This document shows, one piece after another, positions 1 to 10,836 of a stretch of DNA of 64,000 nucleotides. The number at the start of each line of letters is the position of its first letter. Within the stretch, counting starts at the first letter, position 1. The stretch is from Climacium dendroides. Lineage: Eukaryota; Streptophyta; Bryopsida; Hypnales; Climaciaceae. The notes below the pieces were generated by a model. The model searched no databases. It saw only the letters and a program-made list of their open reading frames with translations, and was not told the origin of the DNA. The stretch lies in NCBI GenBank assembly GCA_950106755.1, contig OX467083.1, positions 471,501 to 535,500 on the forward strand, read 5' to 3'. Made by a program: the position numbers and the translations under genes.

Positions 1-383
1 AAAAGAAATTAAAAAATGGAAATTAAATGAAAAAAATGAAAATACATATAGAAAGTGTAAGAAAGAAGGAAAAAAATGGGAAGAATAGGACAAGAAAGAA
101 CAAAGTAGAAAACAAAATCATGTTTGTATTCATATGTGGGTTAGCGGATTACAAGTCACAGCTATAGCTCTCGGCCATTCATACCTTCTCAATTTGACCA
201 TTCATACCTTCTCAATTAATATTTTGATGTCACAAAAAATTCAAATTTGACTAATGAGAGATACTCAGATACTACTATACTTCATCAATGTATAAACATT
301 TTTCATTCCAAATGCAAAAAATCATTTCAATCGTATCTAATGTAATTGAATACAATATAACTTTTGGAGAAAAGGTCGAATTC
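1..383. other. AT-rich stretch without a gene
   Basis: I see no open frame or repeat structure here. It ends exactly where the CACTA terminus begins. Confidence 0.6.
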
Positions 384-860
384 CACTAGAAGAATTCAGT
401 GTTTTTTTTAACATCAGAAAAAACGTGCCGTGGTGTTTTATTTAACAAGGACGGTGCCTGTAGTGACGTCTAAAAAAATCTGTTTAAAAAAACGGGCCAA
501 ATACGTGCCATGTTATGTGCTAAAACGCGCTTAAATTTTTTGTGACATCGAAAACAACAGGGTCACCCAAGAGTTTTTGAGAGTGCCATGTGGAGGGGTT
601 TTGGCATCCACGTAGGATTTTTAACGATGGGCAGGGACACGTTGGATAACTTTTTCATCCAACGACGTTCTGACGTGTCCAATGACGTGGACCCCTAAAA
701 ATCTGATGTGGAAAATAATTTCCGGTGCACGCAGCCTACGTGGCAGCTGACGTGGCACTTTTCTACGGTACATGCCGATGTTCTGTGTGATGTTCTTTAG
801 GACGTCACATTTGACAAGAGGATGTTTTAAATGACATCAGAGTCAACGAGAATATGCTTT
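384..860. repeat. CACTA terminal and subterminal repeat field of C1
   Basis: Multiple GACGTC/TGACGTG/TGACATC motifs occur in both orientations, for example near 463, 668-700, 740-755 and 808. The 8858-9330 block has the same motifs. This fits a transposase-binding subterminal region. Confidence 0.6.
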
Positions 861-1590
861 AGGAAACGAGCTGGGTGGACAATACTGTGGAATTTCTTCT
901 TTGCTGAAATCGCAGACATCGTCCACATACACGTCTATTGTAACATTAAATAGAGCAACCCGTGTACTGGGGTATGCATTGCTTTGCGCTTAGTGTTCCG
1001 TTCGACACGCATAGTGACAACTGCAGTGTTTTCTTGAACATTACAGAAGACATACAATGCGAGAGGAAGGATGATTTTTCGAACGAAATGAACAACGTGA
1101 ATCATAAACCTCAACATCAAAGATGATGTACTCTACAGTCCATATACATGAGTGAATGGAAGATTGAAATATGCCATTAGAAGATGAATTATGTGTCTTT
1201 GTAAGAGATGTCCAAGCATAGAAGCCTGTGTTTTCAATGGCATTGGGATTATAAGGCCACTTGCCAACTTCTGCACAAAATAGCTATGCACATGCCCATA
1301 ATCTAGTACTACAAAGAAATCCACAACAACATTAACTACAGCACCTTCGGTGAAAACGTGGTGCGTTCTACTCAATGTTCTGAATAACATGCTTGACCAT
1401 CATATGCGACGTTCAGTTGGACACGCTGTGGCAAACAAGGACTCACTTCTTCCGAGGTGCATTCGATTTCTTGACAACAACAGCCTGCATCGTACCACAC
1501 CAAGTCAAAACCAGCAATACCTACTCGTGCATATTTATTTTTGGGACTCTTATACAGCTACAACAAATGTCAAGGAATGCTACATTTGCA

Positions 1591-1842
1591 TTACTCTTTT
1601 AAGTTGCATACAGAAACAAATGAAAGTATGGGTGAATGGAATGTAGCCTTCCTAACCTTTTTAGTGGGTTGGGTAGGTTTAGGAAGACCCACCGCTTTGG
1701 GAATTGATGCCTTTGGTGTAGCCTTCGTGCCCTTCGCAGCTTGCGTGGTCCTCACAGCACGCCAAGGCCGGCTTGAGGACTCACCAAGGACTTCAATGTC
1801 TTCCTGTAATACCATCACACAATTATTATTCACTTTTGACAT
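1591..1842 (-). CDS. Small basic ORF in CACTA C1 (possible 3' exon)
   Basis: An 83-residue frame rich in Lys, Pro, Ala and Thr; the tract around KGTKATPKASIPKAVG looks nuclear and DNA-binding-like but matches no family I can name. The frame is kept intact in copy C2 (10065-10316) with only a few substitutions, though the copies are so similar that this is weak evidence of selection. It lies downstream of the coiled-coil exon on the same strand and could be its 3' exon. Confidence in the exon limits is low. Confidence 0.3.
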   Translation of the reverse strand: MSKVNNNCVMVLQEDIEVLGESSSRPWRAVRTTQAAKGTKATPKASIPKAVGLPKPTQPTKKVRKATFHSPILSFVSVCNLKE

Positions 1843-2179
1843 CCTCTAATCACCTACACTTCTTAGCCTTACCTGAGCACCATTGAGGCATTTGCTTTCC
1901 TGTAAGATGCACATAGTTATTGTAAAACATATCTGCACATTCAATGGAATGGGGGACTGAAAGGAAACTTCGACTTCTGCTTACATACTATTCTGATGTA
2001 TTTGCTTTGAAAAGAACAAGTTGAGCCCTAGAGTGCATCAGCGTCTGCCACTAGTGACGTTCACTTCGATGTCCAATTTGACACGCACTTGTAAAAAAAA
2101 TTGAAGCATTGCAAACAAATGCTACTATGCTACGACACCATCCTCATACAAGGCAATTCATGGAAATAACGTCACTAGC

Positions 2180-3435
2180 CTAACAAAGGGAGTGCTTCAT
2201 GTCGGTCACTTGGCACTTAAAATGGGAAGAGAGACGTCGCATCACCTGTTGCTCCGTGGAGGTCTCCATCGTGCTTTCTCTCCTCTCAGATGTTGCTTGC
2301 GCCCCGGAGTCTTTGACTATGGCGTACACATTTTCCACTCCTTGCTGACCTTCAGCAGTTTTGGAGATCGCAACTTCACCGGCGCCTTCTACTTGCTCCT
2401 CCTCAGCGTTAGCTACAACGTCGTGAACGACATCGTCTTCAACAGCCCACTTGTCGGAGTTAACGTCAACAAGAACATTGTCTTTGACATCGCTTTGGCC
2501 AGCTATGGGGACTGGCTCAACGACATCTACAGGAGTTGTGGGCTGCAACACGGGCACAAGACAGTCCTTCTGTGCCATTTTCGACGCCTCTGCCCTAGGT
2601 GACGTGAGAAGTAGTGGATTCCCTGCCCCGATAGGCGAGGATGGCTCCGTGACATCCAGGGTCCCCCCAGCACTTGCTTTACACTGACTTGCGAGGATCT
2701 TCCGTAGCATTTCCTCCATGCTTTTGTGGGACGTGCTCACGGTCTCACTAAGGCGACTTACACTGCTCTCAAGCTCATCCATCCGATTGCGCATCTCTTG
2801 CAGCTCTTTGCCATGGGGACTTCGACCTCTGCGCTTCTCTTCTTCCAGACGCTGCAACTCCTTTGCCACTTCTGTGTCCACCTCTGCATCAAATGGTGCT
2901 CTGTTCCGCAACAAAGTCTACAAGGGGAAGAAGAATATGCACTTAGAGTCCACATGCAACGATTACATGCTTGAATGCCACCCGACAAGGGGAAGAAGAA
3001 TATGCACTTAGAGTTCAGATGCAACGATTACATGCTTCAATGCCACCCCACAAAGGTCCTTCCACGTGCGAAGAAGAAGGTCGAGTCCTCCACATCTACC
3101 ATCATTTCTGACAGTTTTTAGAACAACAAACGCAACATGTGTGATGAAAGTGGTGTCGACATGGGCAAGTAGGTGGACGTCAGTTACTACATACTTACCA
3201 GCCTCGAGATGACTTCTCTCTCTACGGCCTTATACTGGGCTGTGCTGGATGCCTTCCCCTTAGAAATGACAGACATATGGGCTGACTTCTCTTGGGAAGC
3301 ATCGATAGCACAAGCCTCCTTCAATGCCTCCCACACATCATCATCCATTCCGATCGACTTGGGTTTTCCGCCATCAATCAATCGATTGAGCTTCCAACGA
3401 ACATGAATGAGCGCTTTTGTGATGAACGGCTGCAT
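2180..3435 (-). CDS. CACTA-encoded coiled-coil protein (En/Spm ORF1-like), two exons
   Basis: Two minus-strand exons are visible. The upstream one (3435-3187) has a segment around SIGMDDDVWEALKEA and a Lys/Ser-rich stretch like the plant Ptta/En/Spm transposase family. The downstream one (about 2914-2180) starts with a Glu/Arg-rich coiled coil (LQRLEEEKRRGRSPHGKELQ, then MDELESSVSRLSETV) and ends in an acidic Val/Asp/Glu-rich tail. In En/Spm elements such proteins bind subterminal repeats and assist the DDE transposase. No DDE transposase gene is visible, so C1 is probably non-autonomous or truncated. A fragment of the same exon recurs at 34950-35425. Family assignment is by motif resemblance only. 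Confidence 0.5.
2921..3050. repeat. 65-bp direct tandem duplication
   Basis: Two copies starting at 2921 and 2986 with the shared block CAAGGGGAAGAAGAATATGC. They lie in the apparent intron between the two CACTA exons. Confidence 0.8.
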
Positions 3436-3439
3436 CTAT

Positions 3440-4400
3440 TTCTCCAACACTCGCTCGGACTCTCCCTCTATACGCCAATCTGCAAGCCAGAGGACTTAGT
3501 ATAGCTACCTCTGCATTGTGTACGATATTGATGTGCCAAAGAATAACAAGAGAATTTACATGGACACCCCTATGTCTCCAGAAAACACTAGGGGATACAC
3601 ACTACACGTCCCTGTGGTGCGGACGACCATAGGGACCACCCCTCACTGTAGAGGATCCTGCACTGACGTCAGTCGTGACATTGTATTCGACGTTGCTGTG
3701 GACATTACAGGTGACATCCACTGCCCTGCCTCATGGCCAATGAGCTACCTTCCACAACATTTACAGTCTTCTGAACTACATGCAACAATGAACTACAAGG
3801 TCTATAGTCCTCTTCATTTCACAGAGAAGGACTGAATACAAACCTGTATATAGGCGCCTAAATAAGCGCCGTCTGTCTTTTTTGGGCTAACCCTCCCATC
3901 CAAACCTAGTGTCAAGGTCTTTCGCATATTTAAGGCCTTATTTGTTAAATTGAGACAGAATGGTAGTTTTGAGACTTTGAAAACACATGTTAAAGTTTTT
4001 TTGGGGAAGAAGTTGCAGGCTCAATGATAAAAAACAGTTTAGTTTTTAGAGTTTCAGGCACAATTGAGACAGTCAACAATTTCAAAGAAGTGCACAAATA
4101 AGGTGAAATACTTTACAACGAAAAATGTCCGGTTTAGGGTTTGAAAAGAAAATTCAATCAAATTCACACTTGGAAGTTGAATGTACTCAAGGATTTGAAT
4201 TCAAGTCGTGTAATTTTGCCCTGATTGGCTTATGTAGTTCTCAAAATTTAATCTCTTAATTTCTTATGAGTCCTATGTATATACGAAGTGACTGCTTAAA
4301 TGCAAAGCACTTCACTTTGATGAATATGGGGCTATAGGCATGATGTATACGCCGTATGTATAGTACAAGAGAAATAGCCTATAACCTCCAAAACTTCCAT
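3440..4400. other. Non-coding stretch with a possible MITE
   Basis: No convincing gene. Positions 3934-4332 begin with GGCC-T-TATTTGTTAAATTGAGAC and end with a degenerate inverted match (TTTGATGAATATGGGGC), resembling the better-preserved MITE at 34355-34595. No target duplication is evident. Confidence 0.35.
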
Positions 4401-4407
4401 TTTTTTC

Positions 4408-5328
4408 CTAAGCATCGCTATTGTCTACACAACTCTTTTGTATAGCCTCCAATGCCTTAAGGTCTGCTAGGCCTTTCAAAATATCCTTGCTTCGCGAAGC
4501 AGAATGCCATGCTCTTTCACCGAACTGTACACTTGAGACCTCCGTACTTCTAGCTCTAGCCTCACTGCGAAGTGGCTTGCAGGTACTAGGAGGAGCCTCG
4601 GAGGCGGAAAGGGATTTTGATCCTCGTAACGGCTTTGGCACCAAGAGTTTGACATTGGGTATGCACACAGTACTAGATCCACTGGACTTGGAGATCGAAT
4701 GCCACCGACGGTTTTGAAGAAACCTCTTTGTATGGATATTCTCTTGTGAGGGAAGCAATCGTCTCGCTCCAACATCCATTGTGGGGCGAGGCCAATTATC
4801 TCCAAGTTGAGGTACCCGAACATCACTTGTAGACTTCCAATTCACTAGAAAACCAGAGGAGTCGGTACTCTTGTTCAAGTTTGAAGGCACCATGGATGTT
4901 GTCAAACGTATAACATCGTTGAGTCTATGATATCTTGCACCAAGTTCGGAGATGAGGTGGAGTCTCCAACTTGTCACGGCCTCCGACCGCGGAGGAGATG
5001 AAAACGAATCGGTTGGAGTCGAAGACGCCCGTTTGAGCGGCGACGGGGAGCAGATGGGAGTCCTGAACGAGCCTTTACTTGGGGGATTGTCGACCACACC
5101 GTCCTCTACGTCCCCCTTCATGTAGTCTATGGCCGCGGATGCTGCATCCGTGGCGGAGTGCAGCAAGTATGGTTTGGATATGGGAATGGTGTCGCAACTC
5201 CCGTCCGCTGAGTTGTAGCTCCTATCCACTGACTCGTTGGAGGTTGAGATTGATTTCTCTGATCCAGAAAGGAGACTCTTTGTCAGCCTCTGCCTTTTCG
5301 GAGGACATTCACCAAAGGGCAGTCCAAC
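4408..5328 (-). CDS. Hypothetical Ser/Pro-rich protein, last exon
   Basis: A frame open for about 306 residues from a good acceptor (GCTCTAG at 5329) to a stop at 4408. It begins with a nuclear-localisation-like cluster (CPPKRQRLTK), then Ser/Pro-rich sequence with several SP sites (for example CSPSPLKRASSTP), typical of a phosphorylated nuclear protein, and ends with a short Ala/Leu helix. I recognise no domain. It is the last exon of a minus-strand gene whose upstream exons could include the FCP1-like exons at 5589-6564, 260 bp upstream. Function unknown; that it is truly coding is likely from its length and composition. Confidence 0.45.
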   Translation of the reverse strand, partial: VGLPFGECPPKRQRLTKSLLSGSEKSISTSNESVDRSYNSADGSCDTIPISKPYLLHSATDAASAAIDYMKGDVEDGVVDNPPSKGSFRTPICSPSPLKRASSTPTDSFSSPPRSEAVTSWRLHLISELGARYHRLNDVIRLTTSMVPSNLNKSTDSSGFLVNWKSTSDVRVPQLGDNWPRPTMDVGARRLLPSQENIHTKRFLQNRRWHSISKSSGSSTVCIPNVKLLVPKPLRGSKSLSASEAPPSTCKPLRSEARARSTEVSSVQFGERAWHSASRSKDILKGLADLKALEAIQKSCVDNSDA

Positions 5329-5588
5329 CTAGAGCAAGCACAAAATACAAGTGTCAGGGATGTACTTTTCAAGTAATCCTTTTGCAAGGCCGATAGCTCT
5401 TGACCAAGCGCCACAAGAAAAAAAACCAACTTCAAAATCAAATATTAGGTGTCAAGCTCTCTTCAATGGAGTTTATTATTTTACCACAAAGTGTATCGTA
5501 CATGATTAATTTACAACAAGTAGGTGGCATTTACAACAAGTAGGTGACATTTACAACAAGTAGGTCTCTACGCGGGGACTAGAGAAGT

Positions 5589-6564
5589 CTACTTCCTACG
5601 GCGACCTCGCCCTACCACTAATTTTATCCCAAGAAGCTCGTATCGAACACCTAAGTTTCTACTCGACTCTCTCATTTCTTCTACGATCTGTTGCATTGAG
5701 AGGTCACGGGCACCCAAAGGATTCAGGCCAATCCGTTTGTTTTGGACGTAACCCCGCAAGTCCCCGTCGTTGCAGTTCAAATGGAGGTGCCTGAGCTAGG
5801 ATAAGAATTCGTCCATAAGAATGTCGTCCCTCCGTTTCACGCGACTCCAGGTGTCCAAGAAGATGGAATTGCCATTCTCATTACAGACGCTCTCGGTAGG
5901 AGAGTCGTCAATGAGGAGGGTGTTATTCATTGAGAACGGATCCCCGCCACTAGGACTTGTGAAAAGGGTCTTCGACAATACTTTCAAGCAATGGACTTTG
6001 CCCCCCATATGAAAGTGCTTTCCCTCGGAGACCTCAATCTTGAGACATTGCTCTTGACTTAGAATGTCAAACGGGTACTTGACACCGTGGAAGAGATGTT
6101 CTACAATAGGTTCTGCATTGCGCCTCATCATCGTGGTCCACACTACCACCCTCTTCGCAATGTCAGAAACCTCACGGAGGAATTGCCCAACATTCGGTCG
6201 GGCAAATACAGCCTCAGTCCCAATTACTGTTGAGATTCTATGGTATAGAACATGGTCTTCGACTTGCAAGTGCTTTAACTTTGCAACAGAGGACTTTGAA
6301 ACCACTTGGCAGAGAACGCCGTTCAAGTCCAAGACAATGTTCAACCACTTTGGCCTGGTTTCTGGCCCTATCACTGGGACGTTCCTCGAGACGATGTCTC
6401 TTGCTGCTCCCTCCGATTCTACATGACCAGAGAAAAACAACAGAGAATGGAGTTACCTGATTAAATGCAGAGGCTGGACTTCCAAATTGCGGAAACACGA
6501 ACCGAATCCCACTAATCTCTTGGCTGCCATCAGGCAGAGCCTTCACAGGCAACGGATGGTGCAT
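5589..6564 (-). pseudogene. FCP1/SCP-like phosphatase (HAD family) with an in-frame stop
   Basis: FCP1-homology phosphatases dephosphorylate phospho-Ser/Thr, classically the RNA polymerase II tail. Exon 1 (6564-6457) ends at a GTAACT donor; an acceptor at CGGAG keeps the frame into exon 2. Visible signatures are the catalytic loop LDLNGVLC (normally DxDGT/V; the second Asp is Asn here), ARPNVGQFLREV, VVVWTTMM (motif II Thr) and LLIDDSPTES (the DD motif). A TAG near 5793-5795 interrupts the frame just before the C-terminal block NCNDGDLRGYV, which continues in the same frame to 5589. The Asn substitution occurs in some plant FCP1-like proteins but would impair the classical mechanism. I call it a decayed or captured gene. 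Confidence 0.7.
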
Positions 6565-6961
6565 GCTTTGATGTTTTTAGAGCTGAGGGAAAAAACATGA
6601 ATTGAATGCAATTAGATGCATATGCATAGTCTATAAAAGAAAATCCTCTCTTTATTTACAAAGAAAATGATACATGTTTTGATCTACGGCCGACTAAACT
6701 GTACACTCAGAACAGTATGCTACACTTAATTAGACGCATCCTCTCCGCGGACGGGTTCGCCGTCTGTGCGAAGAAATCGAGCCATCAAGGATTGGTGCTG
6801 CCATCCTGTCACGTAGCACGAATACAAATAAGATTTCATAATAGAACTACCACACTCTAACACTGCAATTTCCTAACAAAATAAAAGAGATCAAGCGTCA
6901 AAAGTTCTAATGACCTGTTTGACATACCTGCGAGCCAGGAGGCTTCTGCTGTGCCATCCGC
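6565..6961. other. No gene seen
   Basis: AT-rich intergenic or intronic sequence between the FCP1-like exons and the acidic pseudogene. Confidence 0.5.
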
Positions 6962-8551
6962 CTAGGTTTCACCGCCGATTGCGACATTTCTGCCTTGCCC
7001 ACTTGAGACATCTAGATCTTCATAAATGTCGTCGCCTTCTCCATAGTCAACACTATCTTCATAAGGTGAAGGGGAGGTGACACCCTCCCTAGTGGACGTA
7101 TCGACTTCATCTGCTGTCGTCTCAGCCATAGGAAGCGAGATGCTTTGCGTGTTATCATCGGGCCGATGATAACTCTCGGATTCCTGGGGAGTTCGAAGAG
7201 CCTCTGCATGGCCAATTGCTTCCGGAACTCGAACTCCAGAGTGCCGAGGCTCTGCAAAAGACGCACTTGCAATTTGTGATGCCGGGGTCGACTGAACTAA
7301 GTCGGTATCACCAGGAGGATTCGACACGACTTTATCATCGGGTCGACGATATGGTAGCTGCGGCACCAATTGCTGTGCTTCTTGAGGGATCTGAGGGGTG
7401 GAGGAAGGCTGCAGAGCGAGAGTGGAGATAGCGACGGGGAACGTCATTGCCTGGCTTGAAGGCCCACCCTACGTCTGAGCTTGCATGGCCATGATAGCAG
7501 CAATTTGCTCTTGAAATTTCAGGTAATCCGCTTGCCTTTGGACTTCTATTTGGGCCAGTCTGTCCTTAGCAGCTTTAATGTCTGCTTGTCTTTACTACTC
7601 TATTCTAGCCAACTCCGCCTTTGTTGCCTCTAGTTCCCTCTGAGTCGCCTCAAGCTCGACTTTTCGAGCGATTCTGCGTTCCCACATTTCCTAGTCCTGC
7701 TTCCACCAATCCTTTTCCACCTTCACAGGTCTACCATCAGAGGCAATGACGACTTTCTTCTCTCGGACCTTGGGAATGCCGTCGTCGTCGTCTTTATCCG
7801 ATTCATGCCTGTGGTCGATTTCCTCGTCGCTGTTGAGAACTTGGACTTCAGGCTCAGGCAACTATGCCTCCACTTCAGAGGCACCAAGAGTGCCGGTGAG
7901 GACAACATTGCCTTCCTCAATCGGGGGAGGAACGTTGTCGTCTTAGAGAGCATCATCCAAGACATTGTTGAAAGCCTTCTCCACAATCGCATCGACAACA
8001 GATTGCAGTGTGGCTTCCACGTCGGCTTCTTCGATGTGGAAGCGCGTAGGCTCAGGTCCTGTTAGCGCACTAACGTCCTCACGGTGCTTTGTGCGCAGCT
8101 CCGGAGATGGACTGTCGTCATCGCCTCCGTCCTCCGAATTGCCTTTGTCCTCTGATTGGCTTCCGTCCTCCGACTCAGCTTTATCCTCTGACTCGCCTCC
8201 CTCCTCGTCTGGATTGCTTCCCGGGGAGTTCCTACCCTCTACTTGCTTTTGGAGCTCCCACTCTTCGTCCGTCTCGACGTCATCGTCGCCTACACCTGGT
8301 TCTAAGACGACATCGTCTTCGGCTGACTCCTTTGAAAGAGAGACTCCGTCGTCACCTTCCTCTCTGAAAGGAGGCGCCTCCACCCTTTGAAATTCACAAT
8401 GGGATTTCGTAAAGTCCAGGGAGTAGGGCGAATTGGAGAAAAGAAAGTCGTTCATGTCCATTTTGTCAGCGACGTCGACCATTTTCATATGTATAGAAAC
8501 CGAAGATTTGTCGCAGAATCCATAGAAAAAAGCTCCAAACATCTGAATCAA
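6962..8551 (-). pseudogene. Acidic, coiled-coil protein gene with many in-frame stops
   Basis: One continuous minus-strand reading frame carries at least seven stops but no frameshift. It begins at an acceptor (TTGATTCAG near 8551). The N-terminal half is highly acidic with EDKAESEDGSQSEDKGNSED-type repeats; the centre is a Lys/Glu/Gln coiled coil (ERRIARKVELEATQRELEAT); the C-terminal part is Pro/Gln-rich. Several stops sit where glutamine is expected from internal repetition, for example RIE-stop-stop-RQAD beside QIEVQRQAD. Two 20-bp palindromes lie inside it. Upstream on the same strand is the methyltransferase-like exon at 8735-8857, so both may be parts of one gene cut by CACTA C2. No known family. 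Confidence 0.45.
7151..7352. repeat. Two ~21-bp palindromes inside the acidic ORF
   Basis: At 7151-7173 the sequence GTTATCATCGG-G-CCGATGATAAC is a perfect palindrome around one base; at 7332-7352 TTATCATCGGGTCGACGATA is near-perfect. On the coding strand they give HRPDDN and RRPDDK peptides. They match two intronic copies at 8584 and 8647. Confidence 0.8.
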
Positions 8552-8583
8552 AGGCAGGAGGTTCAGTTAGTACAATAGTTCAA

Positions 8584-8710
8584 GTTATCGTCGGGTCGAT
8601 GATACCTAGGCTCGAAATACAACATATTCAAAGGAAACGCCGAGGAGTTATTGTCGGGTCGATGATACCCACGCCCAGAATACAACAAATTATACATTAA
8701 CAAGCGCGAG
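8584..8710. repeat. 63-bp tandem pair, each with a 20-bp palindrome
   Basis: Two units start at 8584 and 8647. Each opens with TTAT(C/T)GTCGGGTCGATGATA and continues with an AATACAACA block. They lie in the intron between the methyltransferase-like exon and the acidic ORF. Confidence 0.75.
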
Positions 8711-8734
8711 GTTCATATGATTAAATGAATTTAC

Positions 8735-8857
8735 CTTGGAGGCCATCATGAACTTCGTTCCCGTGTAAACTCCAAGGATGTTTTCCTCAGGCGTTGCAAA
8801 AGACTGCAGCACATCGAGGTAGAACTCAAATCGGAGTTCGCTTGGAAACATCCTGTA
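8735..8857 (-). CDS. Partial amino-methyltransferase-like exon (motifs X and I)
   Basis: About 39 residues ending at a good donor (AAG|GTAAAT at 8734). The order SELRFEFYLDVLQSFATPEENILGVYTGTKFMMASK (given here only as landmarks: FATPEEN, ILGVYTGTKF, MMASK) follows the motif X-to-motif I layout of beta-class N6/N4 DNA methyltransferases, where the usual text is near TPGDxVLDPFxGSGT. The CACTA element C2 begins at 8858, right at the upstream side of this exon, so upstream exons are separated or lost. Short length makes this a tentative call. If correct it is a third methyltransferase-like gene in the window, distinct from those at 13-15 kb and 51-54 kb. Confidence 0.35.
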
Positions 8858-10697
8858 CACTAGAAGAATTCAGTGTTTTTTTTAACATTGGAAAAAACGT
8901 AACGTGATGTTTTATTTAACAAGGACGGTTCCTGTAGTGACGTCTAAAAAAATCTGTTTAAAAAAACGGGCCAAATACGTGCCATGTTATGTGCTAAAAC
9001 GTGCTTAAATTTTTTGTGACATCAAAAACAACAGGGTCACCCAAGAGTTTTTGAGAGTGCCATGTGGAGGGGTTTTGGCATCCACGTAGGATTTTTAACG
9101 ATGGGCAGGGACACGTTGGACAACTTTTTCATCCAACGACGTTTTGACGTGTCCAATAACGTGGACCCCTAAAAATCCGACGTAGAAAATAATTTCTGGT
9201 GCACGCAGCCTACGTGGTAGCTGACGTGGCATTCTTTTGCGGTACATGCCGATGTTCTGTATGATGTTCTCTGGGACGTCACATTTGACAAGAGGATGTT
9301 TTAAATGACATTAGAGTCAACGAGAATATGCTTTAGGAAACGAGCTGGGTGGACAATACTGTGGAATTTCTTCTTTGCTGAAATCGCAGACATCGTCCAC
9401 ATACACGTCTATTGTAACATTAAGTAGAGCAACCCGTGTACTGGGGTATGCATTGCTTTGCGCTTAGTGTTCTGTTCAACACGCATAGTGACAACTGCAG
9501 TGTTTTCTTGAGCATTACAGAAGACATACAATGCGAGAGGAAGGATGTTTTCTCGAACAAAATGAACAACGTGAATCATAAACCTCAACATCAAAGATGA
9601 TGTACTCTACAGTCCATATACATGAGTGAATGGAAGATTGAAATATGCCATTAGAAGATGAATTATGTGTCTTTGTAAGAGATGTCCAAGCATAGAAGCC
9701 TGTGTTTTCAATGGCATTGGGATTATAAGGCCACTTGCCAACTTCTACACAAAATAGCTATGCACATGCCCATAATCTAGTACTACGAAGAAATCCACAA
9801 CAACATTATCTATAGCACCTTCGGTGAAAACATGGTGCGTTCTACTCAATGTTCTGAATAACATGCTTGACCATCATATGCGACGTTCAGTTGGACACGC
9901 TGTGGCAAACAAGGACTCACTTCTTCCGAAGTGCATCCGATTTCTTGACAACAACAGCCTGCATCGTACCACACCAAGTCAAAACCAGCAGTACCTACTC
10001 GTGCATGTTTATTTTTGGGACTCTTATACAGCCACAACAAATGTCAAGGAATGCTACATTTGCATTATTCTTTTAAGTTGCATACAAAAACAAATGAAAG
10101 TATGGGTGAATGGAATGTAGCCTTCCTAACCTTTTTAGTGGGTTGGGTAGGTTTAGGAAGACCCACCACTTTGGGAATTGATGCCTTTGGTGTAGCCTTC
10201 GTGCCCTTCGCAGCTTGCGTGGTCCTCACAGCACGCCGAGGCCGGCTTGAGGACTCACCAAGGACTTCAATGTCTTCCTGCAATACCATCACACAATTAT
10301 TATTCACTTTTGACATCCTCTAATCACCTACACTTCCTAGCCTTACCTGAGCACCATTGAGGCACTTGCTTTCCTGTAAGATGCACATAGTTATTGTAAA
10401 ACATATTTGCGCATTCAATGGAATGGGGGACTGAAAAGAAACTTCGACTTCTGCTTATATACTATTCTGATGTACTCGCTTTGAAAAGAACAAGCTGAGC
10501 CCTAGAGTGCATCAGCGTCTGCCACTAGTGACGTTCACTTCGATGTCCAATTTGACACGCACTTCTAAAAAAAATTGAAGCATTGCAAACAAATGCTACT
10601 ATGCTACGACACCATCCTCATACAAGGCAATTCATGGAAATAACGTCACTAGCCTAACAAAGGGAGTGCTTCACGTCGGTCACTTGGCACTTAAAAT
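8858..10697 (-). mobile_element. CACTA transposon end copy C2
   Basis: A close duplicate of 384-2223 in the same orientation, starting exactly at CACTAGAAG and ending abruptly after CTTGGCACTTAAAAT. It includes the counterpart of the basic ORF (10065-10316, minus). The internal coding part and the other terminus are missing, so it is a truncated copy. It sits on the upstream border of the methyltransferase-like exon, and its broken end is 140 bp from the stop of the PUX11-like gene. Confidence 0.8.
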
Positions 10698-10836
10698 TTT
10701 TCGCCAAAAAAAGGTTCCTCCACCCACAAAGAGTCAAGTTACCTTGACATGCAACAACAAAAATTCAAGAGAAAGATTTCCAGAAGGGTCTTGGAGGCTT
10801 ACCGTTCTGAGATGCAGACTCGGAGCTAGTTTGATC

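Larger units (their letters stand above)
384..3435 (-). mobile_element. CACTA-type DNA transposon, copy C1 (right end unresolved)
   Basis: The left border starts with CACTAGAAGAATTCAGTG and is followed by about 450 bp rich in GACGTC, TGACGTG and TGACATC motifs, the kind of subterminal repeat field that En/Spm transposases bind. Positions 384-2223 recur almost unchanged at 8858-10697, and both copies start precisely at CACTA, which fixes the terminus. The coding exons (2180-3435) lie on the minus strand, so this border is the 3' end of the element. I could not find the opposite inverted terminus; it may be lost or lie in the degenerate DNA after 3435. Confidence 0.75.

Noticed and set aside
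7965..8390. Ser-rich plus-strand ORF
   Set aside because: Antisense of the acidic ESED-rich pseudogene.
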